Shown here piece after piece: positions 9,400-21,046 of a stretch of DNA of 64,000 bases (the stretch's first letter is position 1; every line of letters starts with the position of its first letter). The stretch lies in the NCBI GenBank assembly GCA_948470475.1, contig OX419338.1, forward strand, positions 27,915,717-27,979,716, read 5' to 3'. The notes beneath the pieces are model-generated. The model was not told the DNA's origin. It saw nothing but the letters and a program-made list of their open reading frames with translations, and searched no databases. Source of the stretch: Galaxea fascicularis. Taxonomy: Eukaryota; Cnidaria; Anthozoa; Scleractinia; Euphylliidae. Position numbers and translations under genes: made by a program.

Positions 9400-12290
9400 C
9401 CGGGCATGCTGGAAACTCAGTCAGGCATCTCATCGGTTGATTTTCCGATGGAAATACCTCCGCAGGTCGTCATTCTTCTTTTCAACACCTGTGGCAAAAA
9501 AAAAGATGTGAATGTTGTTAGAAAAGAATATTTTCTGTTGCCTCTGAAGTAAGCCTTGTTTTACTTAAAGCAATATAACCATACAAGATTAACAGACTAA
9601 TACTATGGGCTTTTGAACTAATCAATAATTTCTTGGTTCCATTTCTACATTCCTTTTTTTGAAACCATTCACAAAACCAAGGGAAAGTAAGAATATAACA
9701 ATGAACCACGAGAAGTGCATAAGGAAGTGGTATGGTGTACTACCTTGCCCGCTGAAATGTCTGAGACTTCCATGTTTTCTCATCATTGTTGGTGCATGGT
9801 ATATCATACAGTGCATATACGGTGTGATGATAACAGTTTGGCTGTATCCAGGGCCAAATCCTGACATAGCTACCATCTCCTTTCCCCAACTTAGTGCCTG
9901 TGGGACCAAATCAAATCTCATTAGGCTTATCATAAAGACTATAATGACTGTTGTCATATTGTATAAGTTGCTTTTAACATTCTAATCTGTAATTGATTTG
10001 GAGATTTCAATTAAATTGTACATTTTTCTTCAGTCAGTTTTCTTTTAAAATTTGGCGGATGAGTCTGATTAGTATTGCAAAAGTTATAAGCTAACCTTGG
10101 TTTCAAATGTTTTGATGTCATCCTCTCCAATCTTTTCCTTGTTAAGAATCTCCAACAACTCTCTGAAATTCTAAAGTAAAAAGACAACAAACAGCATAAA
10201 TAAACATTTTTATATAATTATGCACATCCAGGTGTATAGTTACATTGTTCTATATTCAGTATCATACATTACCATACACAAAACAAAGAGGAATATATAT
10301 TGAACCAAGGGTAGAATTCAACCACAACATATACACAACAGGCAGCTGTCAATTACTTACAATCCACAAGCTTTTGGTCTTTTCTACTTTGTTGGGTGGG
10401 AGAAATTGATCGAAAAGATTGGGCAGTTTTCTCAGCAGCATTCTCTTCTCTCCTCCTAGTAGTGATGTCCACTCCCATTTTTCATTTTTTTTTTGTTAAC
10501 TTGGAAGCTGACTCCAAGGGAGCGTACTGCATCCAAGAATGCCTCGAGATGTTCATTTTTTTTTCCTTTTGGTTGGTCTGCTGTTATTGTCATCCTATCA
10601 AAAGATATAAAGATTTATTGGTTGATATACACATACATGTACTACTTATTAACCGAGAGTGAGGTCATTACAGGAAAATCTCAGATCGAGGCCTTGATGT
10701 ATACATGAACGTGGACCGGTGGTCTGGTAAAAAGTGGTACTTAAGAAGGAAAATTTTTTTGAAACCATACAGTAATTAACAGGAATTAGATTGATGGTTG
10801 TGATAGTGGAATGATGTACCATGATATTAATAATGATCTAAATGCAAGTATTCTTATTAACTTACTGTGTCCCATTTCAGTATATCAAGGATTAGTCCCT
10901 CCTCCAGTCTGTCTGTAATCCTCAACATCAGGTGAAGTTCATCCAAGATAACATTGTCAATGGGGATACGAAAAAAGGGGGCAGAATGGCATCCTGGCTG
11001 CTTGGGCCATGAGCTGTCAACTCTTCTTGCCATAGCTTCACCTCTGAAGTACTCACATGAGTGTGACATGTTGCATCTACAAAAAATGAAAGTCATGTGA
11101 GTTACAGATCAAAGATTGTTCTTCTCATTTTATAATAATGCTTATTTACAATTTTTTGTTGTCAGAAGTCATATAGAGTTATTGATTCTCAATTATATTA
11201 TGCAGGCTACTTATATCTCAGTACTACCTGCTATTTGAAAAAGAAGCAGTTTTTATACCTCTCATTCTTATGGAGTTTGCACCAAATACAACTGTTGTTT
11301 GAAGTGGCACCCTTCATTCCCATGGCAATCAGCAAAAACTGAAACACAAAACAAGCATTCTTAGCCATAAAGACATGCTATTGCTTACATTTTTTGTATA
11401 TATAACACTATCCTTAAAAAAAATTTGTTGCAATAGTCATTGGAAAGATGTTTTGACAATGATTAAATTGACAATGTCCCTTTTTTAATTTTTACATCAT
11501 TACAAAACCTAAAGTTTTTACCTTGTAATCTCCTCCCAAGTAAAATTCAAGAGGCACTGTTTTTCCGTCAACAGTAATCTTTCTGTCCTTCACTAGGCTG
11601 TTGACATCATTGATTAACATTGGCTAGGGACTCTTTTAAGTACTCATGATTCTCTTTTCCTTTCACAATGGCAATGGTGTGATTACCTGTCAGAAATTTT
11701 AAATTCAACATGCATTAGACTCTCAGACAAAACGGCTCTAAACTTAATGATGCTTATGAAAATATTAATTTAAGTTTTATCTACTGTACCTGCACTACAC
11801 AAGCAACTGCAGTCATCGTCAATTAAGGCAAAGGAACAAACAAAAAAATTGCTGCTGTGGGACATCTTTGTTCCATCTCCTGATATCTTTACTTTTATTT
11901 TGGTTACTTCTTCCTTATTGGCCATCTGCAAATGAAAGATTGCAAAAAAAAAAAAGAACAACAACAACTTAAAATATTGTAAGCCAATATAGCTGCCTAA
12001 ATTATTTCTTTCAATTGGAAGAATAAATGGGAGGTTTTTTGCAGACAAAGTGCTATCCATGTGGGCATTTTCAGGTGATCAATTTAAACCAGTGGTGAAC
12101 TATAATTTGTATGAGGCCACTCACACAGTAGACTTTGTTTCTCTCTCCACCCCCTACCCCATATTTCCTTTTTTTATCACTGTTGTAGATGTTATTCCTA
12201 TTATTGATTGTACTACATGTACTTACACATTTGCAAATTTCATTTCCCAGAAGCAGTGGAAATGGCAGTTCTGCACCATGTGCTGCACCA

Positions 12291-12529
12291 GGGCCCAGTT
12301 GTTCGAAAACCGATTAACGCCAATCCAGGATTAAAAATTAATCACGGAGCTTATTTCTCTGTCCCTATACGTTGTTCAATGCCGATATTCTGCAAAATTT
12401 TAGATTAGGGAAAGTCAATCCTGAAAAACAAAAAGCAGCGAAAACAACTTTCATCCAACAGTTAAAAACTGCAACCAAAGTTTACGCTAATCCTGGATTA
12501 TGTTAATCGGCTTTTGAACAACTGGGCCT
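12291..12529. mobile_element. TIR MITE inserted in a coding exon
   Basis: Terminal repeats GGCCCAGTTGTTC and GAACAACTGGGCC bound about 239 bp; inside, GATTAACGCCAATCCAGGAT also recurs inverted near 12485. It interrupts exon 3 of the transposase-like pseudogene exactly between KRTP and GAAHGAELPF. Flanking triplets are CTA and CTG on the minus strand, so a 3-bp duplication is possible but not exact. PIF/Harbinger affinity is a guess. Confidence 0.8.
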
Positions 12530-13401
12530 AGGAGTTCTTTTCAAGTCCCACTGGTTGTCCATCTCCTTTGCAAAGTTTTGGACCAGATGGGCTCGGGGAA
12601 GTGACTTGTCTACTCAAGGCAAAGTTCATGGTACCCTTCAAGTGATATTGAGAACTTGTCCATGATGTACAGGATGGACTTAACCTTTCCCTTTTCTTCC
12701 TCGGGAAGCCTCTTGTATGGCTCCTGCTGGTTATCTTAAAGACAATGATAAATAATAATAATTAAATATTCAGCATTTTTTAATATCACATATTGATATA
12801 TTTTAACTAAGGTGGAATCCCACGTACCTTTGTCTCCTGGCTAGTAAAACTCAATCTCCTAGCCAAGAGACAAAGGCAATTGAGATTCAACCTAGGTTAA
12901 AAATTTTGTACCTGAATTTAATTTTCACCTACAACATATATATTATACAGTCTGATCTCTACTTAAAGAAAAACTTGGGTGATTATCAGCTTTCATGCTT
13001 TGAATGTGTTAACCAGGGAATAAGAGAAGTATAAAGGTTAAAAACCATTAAAGAAGTAGAATATCAACTGCTGTTGTATGTCTTTCAAACCACATTTTTT
13101 CAGTATGGATAGTCACCTTGAGAACTACCACTGTTCAGTTGTAGATTTACATTGTTTCCATCCTTGGTTTCCAGCACCAGGGATTTTGGGACCATGCCGT
13201 AAGTCTCAGCAAACCCGGCAGAGGGCGCTCTCTGCTTTCTCTCTGAAATGATAAGTCTAACACTGAGTTTTTATGCCGTTGTGTGTTACAAATACGTCAT
13301 CAAAGACTTTTAAAGCTTTTTGGCTTACACAGACATCGGATTTTAAACTGCTCTACTTTTCCATGCTCACATAAAGCGAATTTTAATTATTATAGTTTAC
13401 C

Positions 13402-15788
13402 CAGGTAGGGTAACCCGAAAACACGGACCCCCACTACGGACCGGGTCCGCGGACTACCCTTACGGACCCTCTACGGACCACTCCCAAAACAGAATAAAAA
13501 AAACAAAAAAACAAGATTTCACTTACTGCTTCTCCAATAGAGCACTCGTATTGGAGAAATTTCAAGCGTTTTGCCGGGAAAATGAAACAAACCTGGGCTT
13601 CGTTCAGTCTCGGGCGCAAGTTAAATCATTGCACATTGTCAAATCCTTTGCTGTAGCTATAAAGTATCAATGAAAGACCGGGAAATCTCCGGGAAGCCTC
13701 CAAATTTGTGCTTCGTTGAGTGCATTTCCTTTCCATTTCCTTCGCCGTTTTCGGCCCATTCTCCTGCGGGTTAGTGAACTCGCCCCAGGCTTCACAATAA
13801 GCTACGACGACTCAACAACACAACTTTTGCAGCCCGATAAAAAGCAGAAGGTAAGAACTTTCCTTCTTTGTGTCATTGGCGGAGGGAAAGAAAGCACAAA
13901 TTCCGGCCTTTCGTGTAAAGCCGCAGCAACAAAAATGGCAACTTTGTATTGATCAGTAATGATATAACTTGCGCCCGAGACTGAGCCTAGGTCTGTTACA
14001 TTTTCCCGGCACAATGCTTGAAATTTCAGTAAGTGAAATGTTTGTTTTTTATTCCATTTTGGGAGTGGTCTGTAGAGGGGTCCGTAAGGGTAGTCCGTGG
14101 ACCGGTCCGTAGGTAGTCCGGTTTACGGTCACTTCGTTCCACGGTCAGATCGTTCCAAGTCAGATCGTTCCACAATATAGTCAGGTCGTTCCACATTAAA
14201 AGTCAGATCGTTCCACAATATAGTCGGATCGTTCCACTTATAAATAGTAAAAGAAAACCGTCCTGTGTAATAAAGTAAGCGGACAAAACGAGTTTACTGT
14301 GGTTACCGATGTGACTTAGAACCCAGTCCCAGGTTTAGCACAAAACACCCCCCAGTCTCGTACCCAGTCTCACTTTCTCTTATGTGCCTTATCCCTCTAT
14401 AATGTTTTCTCTAATCGCAAAGTAATGTTTATCTCGTTGTTCGTATTGGTCATTGCTTTCATATATTTGGTGGCTCCTAAAGGAGCCGTTTGTTGGTGTA
14501 AATGTTGCAGTCTTATTCTTATTTAGTTGTCTCCCCTCGGTCCATTGAGGTAGGAGCACGCTTTCAGCAGCTGCTTTGCCGATCGTTCACTTCCTTCAAA
14601 TTCCTCCCACAAACCAAACAACTTCGACTGCAACTGGCGGTACTTGAGACGCTGTATGCGCTTGAGCTTCTTGTCAGAAACAAGACGGATCTGCAGGGCG
14701 GTGAGACGAGCTTCCCTGTGAAGGAGCTGGATGAGGATAAAATTAAAATTCTCACCTCGAATTAACATAAGTTCACACTTTGCGCGTGGGTCTTGTAAAA
14801 AAAAAAAGGCGGATGGTGGTTGAGCATAAAACAGTTACCAGTACGTTAGGCGTTAAGGGGTTCCTTTAAGTCAATTTATATTAAAGGATTTCGTGTATTT
14901 TTCAGATTGGTATGAACGAATATAAACGCCTAAAATATAAACGAACAAACATGGACGTAGAATTCTTGATGAGTCTTTCATTTGACGGTAAACCTGTTCG
15001 ACGCACAATGACTTAAAATTCTCACCTCGAATTAACATAAGTTCTCACTTTGCGCGTGGGTCTTACTAAAAAATAGGCGGGTGTTGCTTGAGTCGAATTA
15101 GGCCTGTTTCAAACGTCCCGCCACTGCCGTGTCGAACTAAATTGAATTCGACCCGACTGTGGCACGACTATAGCAGTCGTTTCAAACGTCGAATTTATTT
15201 CAGTCGAGTTAAAAGCTGTTGCTGTAAACATGCGTCAAACCACAACAAACTGGTTTTGCTGTCAGCTGTAATAAGACGAAGGACGACCAGGATAAAACTC
15301 AAAGATGTTTACTCAGAGAAATCTACATCGCAACTGACTACGAATATTTAAGTAGGTTAAACTAGCGGGAGCGGGTCCCTAGAGAACGCACGTGCTGCTA
15401 AGTTATACAGCATAACGCATCTTATTATAACATCAGCTACTAGCGCAGATTGGTATGAACAAATGCAAACAAACTGATGGACATTGTCTTTCAACTGACG
15501 GTAAACCCACATGAACATGAATCGATCTGAACGTGTAAACATTCTATATCGTAATATAGATCTGACCTTTTCGTGGAACGATGTGACTTTTTCGTGGAAC
15601 GATCCGACTATAACGTGGAACGATCTGACTTTTAATGTGGAACGACCTGACTATATTGTGGAACGATCTGACTTGGAACGAACTGACCATGGAACGAAGT
15701 GACCGGATACCGGTAGTCCGCGGACCCGGTCCGTAGTGGGGGTCCGTGGACCGCGGGTCAGTATTTTCGGGTTACCCTAGTTTACCTG
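13402..15788. mobile_element. Foldback element A interrupted by element B
   Basis: The left end CAGGTAGGGTAACCCGAAAA matches the inverted right end TTTTCGGGTTACCCTA...TACCTG, which has a few extra bases. Near both ends the repeat continues through GGACCCCCACTACGGACC-like words. Inside the left part, 13430-13620 folds back on 13960-14118, giving arms of about 160-190 bp. Part of the right terminus now lies beyond 15704 because another element split it. It sits in intron 1 of the transposase-like pseudogene. Confidence 0.8.
14127..15704. mobile_element. Nested element B, TIRs of repeated CAGATCGTTCCAC
   Basis: The left end starts GGTCACTTCGTTCCA and continues as five or six copies of TCAGATCGTTCCAC-like units (to about 14240). 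The right end (about 15570-15704) is the inverted array ending TGGAACGAAGTGACC. Internal words near 14745 recur as direct copies near 15013 (ATTCTCACCTCGAATTAACA), about 270 bp apart. The repeated TIR units look like serial transposase-binding sites. Flanks CGGTTTAC and GGATACCG are not a clean duplication. Confidence 0.8.
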
Positions 15789-16652
15789 ATATTTTTTAGA
15801 TGACGCTGTTGTTGTCTTAACCCTACTTCAGTCGTCTCTCTGCCATTATGTCCAGTTACGCGCTGTGTTTTCAACTGCAGCATGGCGTCGTAAAGCTCTG
15901 ATGCTTTAACTGATGGATGAAAAAAAGTTGTAAATTTGCTTTCGATTTTGTGTATAGAGGTTGATGCTTTGAGATAACACTAAAGTTATTTTTCTTCATT
16001 TGATACCCGATAAATTGGCCGGAAAGTAAGTCGGTCACTCGTCGGTAGGTCACATTTACAGGCTTCTAATACCGTAGAAAGAATGCGTAGAAACAAAGTT
16101 TCAAAAAACGTTTTGGATAGATAACACCAGAATAGTTTGGGTTTGTAAAAAAAGTTCAATCTTACCTTCAACTCAGTCCTTTTTTAACTCATCACATTCT
16201 TCTTCAAGCTCCTTTGCTCTTTCACGCAGCTCGTGGATGATTTCCTCAGGAACTTTTAAGAGTTCGTTCCGATGGATTGCGAGTCTGGCCCAATACTTCG
16301 CTCGCAGAGATCGACGTAGGTCCCCGTTACGTCCCCCGTTGTTGTCCATTTTTTTCGTAATGAAGTAAACTTTATTTTTTAGTAGCTGCCCTATTCGAAC
16401 CATTGAACCAGAGCTCAAAATATAACCAAGCGGTGACAAGTTCTCTTGAAGAGAGTTAAAGAGCAGTACAGGATCTAGTTTAAACACTCGCCATTTCCAA
16501 AGCAGTTCGCCGTTGATTTCCAAATAAAAGCACTGATCGCAACTGTTACGTGACGGAGTAATCATGTGAAGAAATGCAGGGTTGACCGGGGATTCTTTGA
16601 GCTCTAAAGAGAGCTCCCGATTAACGCGCTGCATTTCGTGAGCTGAAGACAT

Positions 16653-17632
16653 TTTTTTGTAACTTTGGGTGACCTGATCAACACGTGGAAATAGCTGTTG
16701 TGTAAAGAGCTAAGCGATTTCCACGATTTATACTTTTAATTCATCATTTGGTAACACTTTTGCGGTCTATTGAATTTAAATACGCGCGGTAAATTTCAAT
16801 CTATGCGAAAACAATGGGTTAGTAGTTAAGTTAGTTCCATTGTTTTGGGGGGGCGGAGTTTTTGCTTGCTTTAATGTCTCTTGGGGGTTTTAGGACAAAT
16901 GGTTTCTGGGCGCATTTTCGTGTTTACGGACCAGCTTCTGGAAATCATTGTTTTTATACAACTTCCACGCTTTGTATTAACTGCAAATTTTGCACAGCTC
17001 TAGCTTAGATTTAAGGCTTACTTTCCCCGGGTAAACCTAGGCAAAGGAATCCAGAACTGAGCAAGAAAACCATCTTGAATGTTAATGAGGTGGTTTCCCC
17101 ATACTAAAAGAAGCGAAAAACTCGAATTTAGAGGCTCATTTTTATATCACTTTTCCAAGGCCAAGAAAGGTCTAAAGGGTCTCAAATGGTTCCTTAACAT
17201 CTCTACTGAAGAAGCCGGGGTAAACCTAACCGCTAAAATGGTTTAGTTTTTCGCATTGGAGCAAAATGTATACTGTCTTTAAACATTTTGCCCCATTTTC
17301 TTTGCATTTAGAGGCTTTTGTCTGACGATGCCTTTTCAAATTTCGCGCTTGAGACTAAATAAGGTCCCGGATGTGTCGCACCATTCTGCGCGATGTCTCG
17401 AATGTATTACAACAACTCAATTTGCATTGCTTGATTAATGCATGTCGCTGAAGCCAAATTGTTTGAACTTTTTTTTTCCAAACGTTTTAACGGCGAAACG
17501 ATTCAATTGCACAATGGGTTATCCTCAAATCCCGTGCAGCCCTGCGCGTGTCAACCAATACTCGTAGCTAATTTGTTTTCCTTGCTTCGCGAAAAAGTCA
17601 TCAAAAACTGATTACGAATGTCTGCAAATCAT
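16653..17632. other. Spacer, no gene seen
   Basis: Upstream of the transposase-like pseudogene. I see no ORF or clear repeat. Confidence 0.45.
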
Positions 17633-17763
17633 TTGTATTATATTGACCAAAAACAGCAATAGAGTAGTCAATTCTTCCTCGATCTGAGAACGTAGAACTT
17701 CTACGTTCTCAGATCGAGGAAGAATTGACTACTCTATTGTTGTTTTTGGTCAGCATAATACAA
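17633..17763. repeat. Near-perfect palindrome, about 65-bp arms
   Basis: The left arm from TTGTATTATATTGACCAAAA to GAACGTAGAA is mirrored at once by CTTCTACGTTC through GGTCAGCATAATACAA. There is almost no loop and only a couple of mismatches (ACAGCAAT versus ATTGTTGT, and TATATTGACC versus GGTCAGCATA). It could be a foldback MITE, a source of hairpin RNA, or an assembly artefact. Confidence 0.9.
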
Positions 17764-17949
17764 TTTTTTTTTTCGAGAGGAATGCTAATAGACCCTTCAC
17801 CTAAATGGCGGCAGTGGATTTGAATGAGTTAAAATTGGACTGAATGAAAAACTGATACCAGAAATAGGAAGAGCACCTTTGCTTTAGTAACCCTGCAAAG
17901 TTTCAGCATATCGGGTGTTCAGCTGAGAAAATGTAAGTTGAAAAATGAA

Positions 17950-18018
17950 AAATTTACAGACGTTTGTATGACTGGGGGTATACGCCATACCCCGAGTCAT
18001 ATAAACGTCTGTAAATTT
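17950..18018. repeat. Short palindrome, about 31-bp arms
   Basis: AAATTTACAGACGTTTGTAT with GACTGGGGGTA folds against TACCCCGAGTC and ATAAACGTCTGTAAATTT with a loop of about 6 nt. It lies 190 bp from the larger palindrome. Confidence 0.85.
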
Positions 18019-20319
18019 GTCAAATAATTAATTGCAAGCCACGTGCTTTTAGATTTTTCTGTCCATCTATCACGAAAAAGTACTCAGTGCTATCGACTTG
18101 CTGTAGAGATCATTCCTCACGAACTTCACTATCACAAGACTAAGTAGGAATCCTTCGCATCTCGGAGACACGGCTAAAGTCAGTTTGTTATTCTATTTTG
18201 TATACATCATCATAGTTTTCTTTTCACGGTTTAGTTTAGTTCTTTTCTTCCATTTTGTCTATCGCGTGATTTAGTCCTAGGTCTTAGAGTTTAAAGTGTT
18301 AAGTAGTTTTTCTGTCTTTCTTGTGTTCTAGTTCGAGCCACAATCAACCAAAACCACTTGCATTCTACTTCGTTAATTTTTATTGTCGAATCTCCTGACA
18401 ATTCAACTGGAGCAAATCATCGAATAAAGGATTGAGAACTGTGCGTTCAAATTAGTCTCCTACATGTGACTCTGTGGGTCGATTGGGATTAAGAATTCGC
18501 TGTACTACCCGTCCCCTACAGCCCCATAACAGCAAGCATTTCGCCAGGGTGACCTTCACGTTCTTAGCCTGAGTATCAGGCGTTTCTAGGGTGGGGAAGG
18601 CAAAAAAAGCGAGAAAGCGAAGGAAGAAACGCCTGACACAAACAGCTTCGCAGAAGCCTTCCACCCCCACACAGCGCGTGTTATAATTAGCCAATCAAAA
18701 TCACTTCCGGTAACTGTCATGTGTCATGAGAGTAAACTTCAATATGGCGTCTGTAACCCCTGCGCTGGAAGCTTGACTTCCGGTTGACTCCCGTGACGTT
18801 TCTTATTGTCTTTTGACCAATTAGCGTAATACCCAGAATCTGGATGTTGGACACAAGCGAATCAATGGCTTTGTGTCAGGCCCTTCTCCTCTTCCTTTCC
18901 CTCGTCTCCGCTTCCCCGACAGGGCCTGACACTCAGGCTATCACGTTCTTGCCAAAGCCCGTGGGCAAAATGGCCATCACGTCTCTCATCCTCTCTCCCA
19001 TTGAGCCATCTTGCTCCGTACTTTGTCCCCAGTCCCCAGTCCCCAGTCCTCAGTTTACATTTCCTGTTTTTCTCACATGTTACGACTTGTGCGCTGCCCT
19101 TCAGTTGTATAGAACACCAATCAAGGACTCTGCCACGCAAAGAGAAAGCCAGTGGTCGGGGTTACTCGACAGAAGACACCAAGCCTCCAGACACAACAAA
19201 CACCGTTTGATTAAAAACCCAAATACGAGTGATCAACGCGATGAGGACCCGCGACAAAGACCTTCTAGACCAAAGAAAGAGAGAAACTTGAGCAGGCAAG
19301 TAGAGGTAGAACGTATGAGTAGCATGAGATTTTTGCGGGGGTTCAAGTAATGAGCTTCGCGGGCCGCTATTTCGCGAATTTGAAACATACTAATGACTTT
19401 GATGATCTTGCCCATTATTCTCGCACTAAATGAAAACCGAAAGGTGCGATTATGCTATCTCGGCTGGGAAGTTAGAGTTGCCAAGTTGTGGATCGCTGCT
19501 ACGATATAGTTTGTCGTGAGAGTGAACTCACTCTCGGAAACGGATTGAAAATCTGCGAATTCGCGAGAATGAAATCCCGCAAAACTTTCATGCTACACGA
19601 CAATTGACCGATGGAGTACAGAGTTGATGAAAACAACACATTTATTTTTGTTTTTACGTCAACACAACAGCATCACACAGTGAATTACTTGTCTTGACTG
19701 TAGAACAATCTTATACTATCGTTTATAAACTCATATGTATAGCGAAAACCCCCCATCCTTATTAAAGAATCTTGCGAATCCGCAAAGGAACTATAGATAA
19801 CTAAAACGTTGCACTTTCCTTGCGTACAACTCGGCAGCGGGAGCTTAACGCTATCTTAGAGTTACAAAGAATAAAATCATATGATTTCCGTTAACATCAA
19901 ATGAGCATATTCCATAATTTTTGTTAAAATTACCAGGACTAGTCATAAGATAATTCTTGAAAAATTACGAAACTATGCCATTAAGATAAGGATAAATAAA
20001 CTTTTGCGTGCCGATAAGTTACTAATCGTGGGTCGAAATAAACGAAAATGAAAACAAAAGAAAAAACAACAAACAAACACAACGAAGTAACAGGCTCAAA
20101 TCTGGTCATTCCACGAGGTTGTTTTGCAGGGAAGCCAAAGAAATGTTCTAACCTATAAAACCAACGTGGGGAACGACTGTCTTTTGCCCTTGTATCAAAG
20201 TACTGTTTTATGACTTCTTCGTCGCATTAAGCCCTAAAATTACCGCAACGGAACCTATGTCTAAATAAAATGCTACACACAACCGTCAAGAGAAGAAACC
20301 ATTTCATGGGTCGATTGTT
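18019..20319. other. Repeat-bearing spacer, no supported gene
   Basis: Around 18560-18645 GAGTATCAGGCGTTTC and GAAACGCCTGACAC form an inverted pair, probably a small MITE. A 168-codon open frame at 18844-19350 (+) begins with a hydrophobic stretch but is low-complexity (repeated CCCCAGT) and has no domain I recognise; I leave it uncalled. From 19351 to 20319 I see nothing. Confidence 0.4.
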
Positions 20320-20322
20320 TTA

Positions 20323-21043
20323 GGGGCTGTTTACATGGAGGTAGGAAGATCCTAGCACTAGGAAGATCCTAGAAGGCGGATCATCCTAGCGCCATATGTT
20401 TTCTGTATTCAGTTTACATGCAAGAGGTCGTACTTGGCTCTAGTGCTAGGATCTTCCTAGTGCTAGGATCTTCCTAGCTGTGAGCTAGGAAGATCCTAGC
20501 GCTAGGAACATCCTAGCACCATGTAAACTGCCTTCGCTAGGAAGTTCCTGGTACTAGGGACAAAAAAACAAACATGGCGGCGGCACCTCTTTTACAAACA
20601 AATAATTTAGCCGTTAATTTAGGGCGAAATCGATGTTCACCTCTTTTACAAACAAATAATTTAGCCGTTAATTTACGGCGAAATCGATGTTCACTTCTAT
20701 TGCAGACAAATAATTTAGCCGTTAATTTACAGCGAAATCGATGTTCACTTCTATTGCAGACAAATAATTTAGCCGTTAATTTACGGCTAAATTTTTCCCT
20801 TGTATAATTCTCGGAATGAGTTTTAGGCTAATTTTTTGTTATGTTTGTAGAATGCGTTTGTTGCAAAATTCGCCGTTGTCTAAACTTTCTCACGGTATTC
20901 AGTTGCCAAAGGTCGACAATCTTGCTTTCATTCTCCACTTCCACCTAGACAGAAATTTCTGCATGTAAACCAAACGAAAAGTTGTTTCGCCTTCTAGGAT
21001 CTTCCTAGTGCTAGGATCTTCCTACCTCCATGTAAACAGCCCC
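20323..21043. mobile_element. PIF/Harbinger-like MITE with TTA duplication
   Basis: GGGGCTGTTTACATGGAGGT begins the element and ACCTCCATGTAAACAGCCCC ends it, flanked by TTA at 20320-20322 and 21044-21046. TIRs extend through repeated GGAAGATCCTAG / CTAGGATCTTCC words. A 3-bp TTA duplication and G-rich ends are typical of PIF/Harbinger. The 721-bp body has no transposase, so it is non-autonomous. Confidence 0.9.
20574..20807 (+). repeat. 54-bp tandem repeat x4 inside the MITE, open frame
   Basis: AATAATTTAGCCGTTAATTT recurs at 20601, 20655, 20709 and 20763 (period exactly 54). Because 54 is a multiple of three the array stays open as a 77-codon frame of 18-residue repeats (LLQTNNLAVNL..NRCS) starting at ATG 20574. 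The frame may be an accident of period; expression is not shown. Confidence 0.85.
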
Positions 21044-21046
21044 TTA

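Larger units (their letters stand above)
9400..16652 (-). pseudogene. Decayed multi-exon gene, cnidarian transposase-like family
   Basis: Exons (minus): 16652-16163, 13242-13117, 12734-12227, 11925-11790, 11686-11522, 11338-11259, 11076-10866, 10594-10361, 10170-10096, 9897-9744 and 9488 to about 9400, with GT/AG borders and matching phases. Order: an N-terminal region ending in a coiled coil; ILYIMDKFSISLEGYHEL; KVKISGDGTKMSHSSNF; GNHTIAIV and YLGGDYK; MGMKGATSNNSCIWCKLHK; ILDELHLMLRITD; PYMHCMIYHAP and HGSLRHFSGQG. I know this order from uncharacterised multicopy cnidarian proteins that behave like a mobile-element product; the function is unproven. Lesions: TGA at 16173-16175 just before the first donor, TAG at 12610-12612 with a frameshift, a MITE inside exon 3, a 1-nt shift in the exon at 11522-11686, and TGG-to-TGA in the last exon. 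Intron 1 holds nested foldback elements. Called a pseudogene although splice sites survive. Confidence 0.8.

Noticed and set aside
18844..19350. 168-codon open frame with signal-like start
   Set aside because: Low-complexity CCCCAGT repeats, no domain, no splice or homology support.
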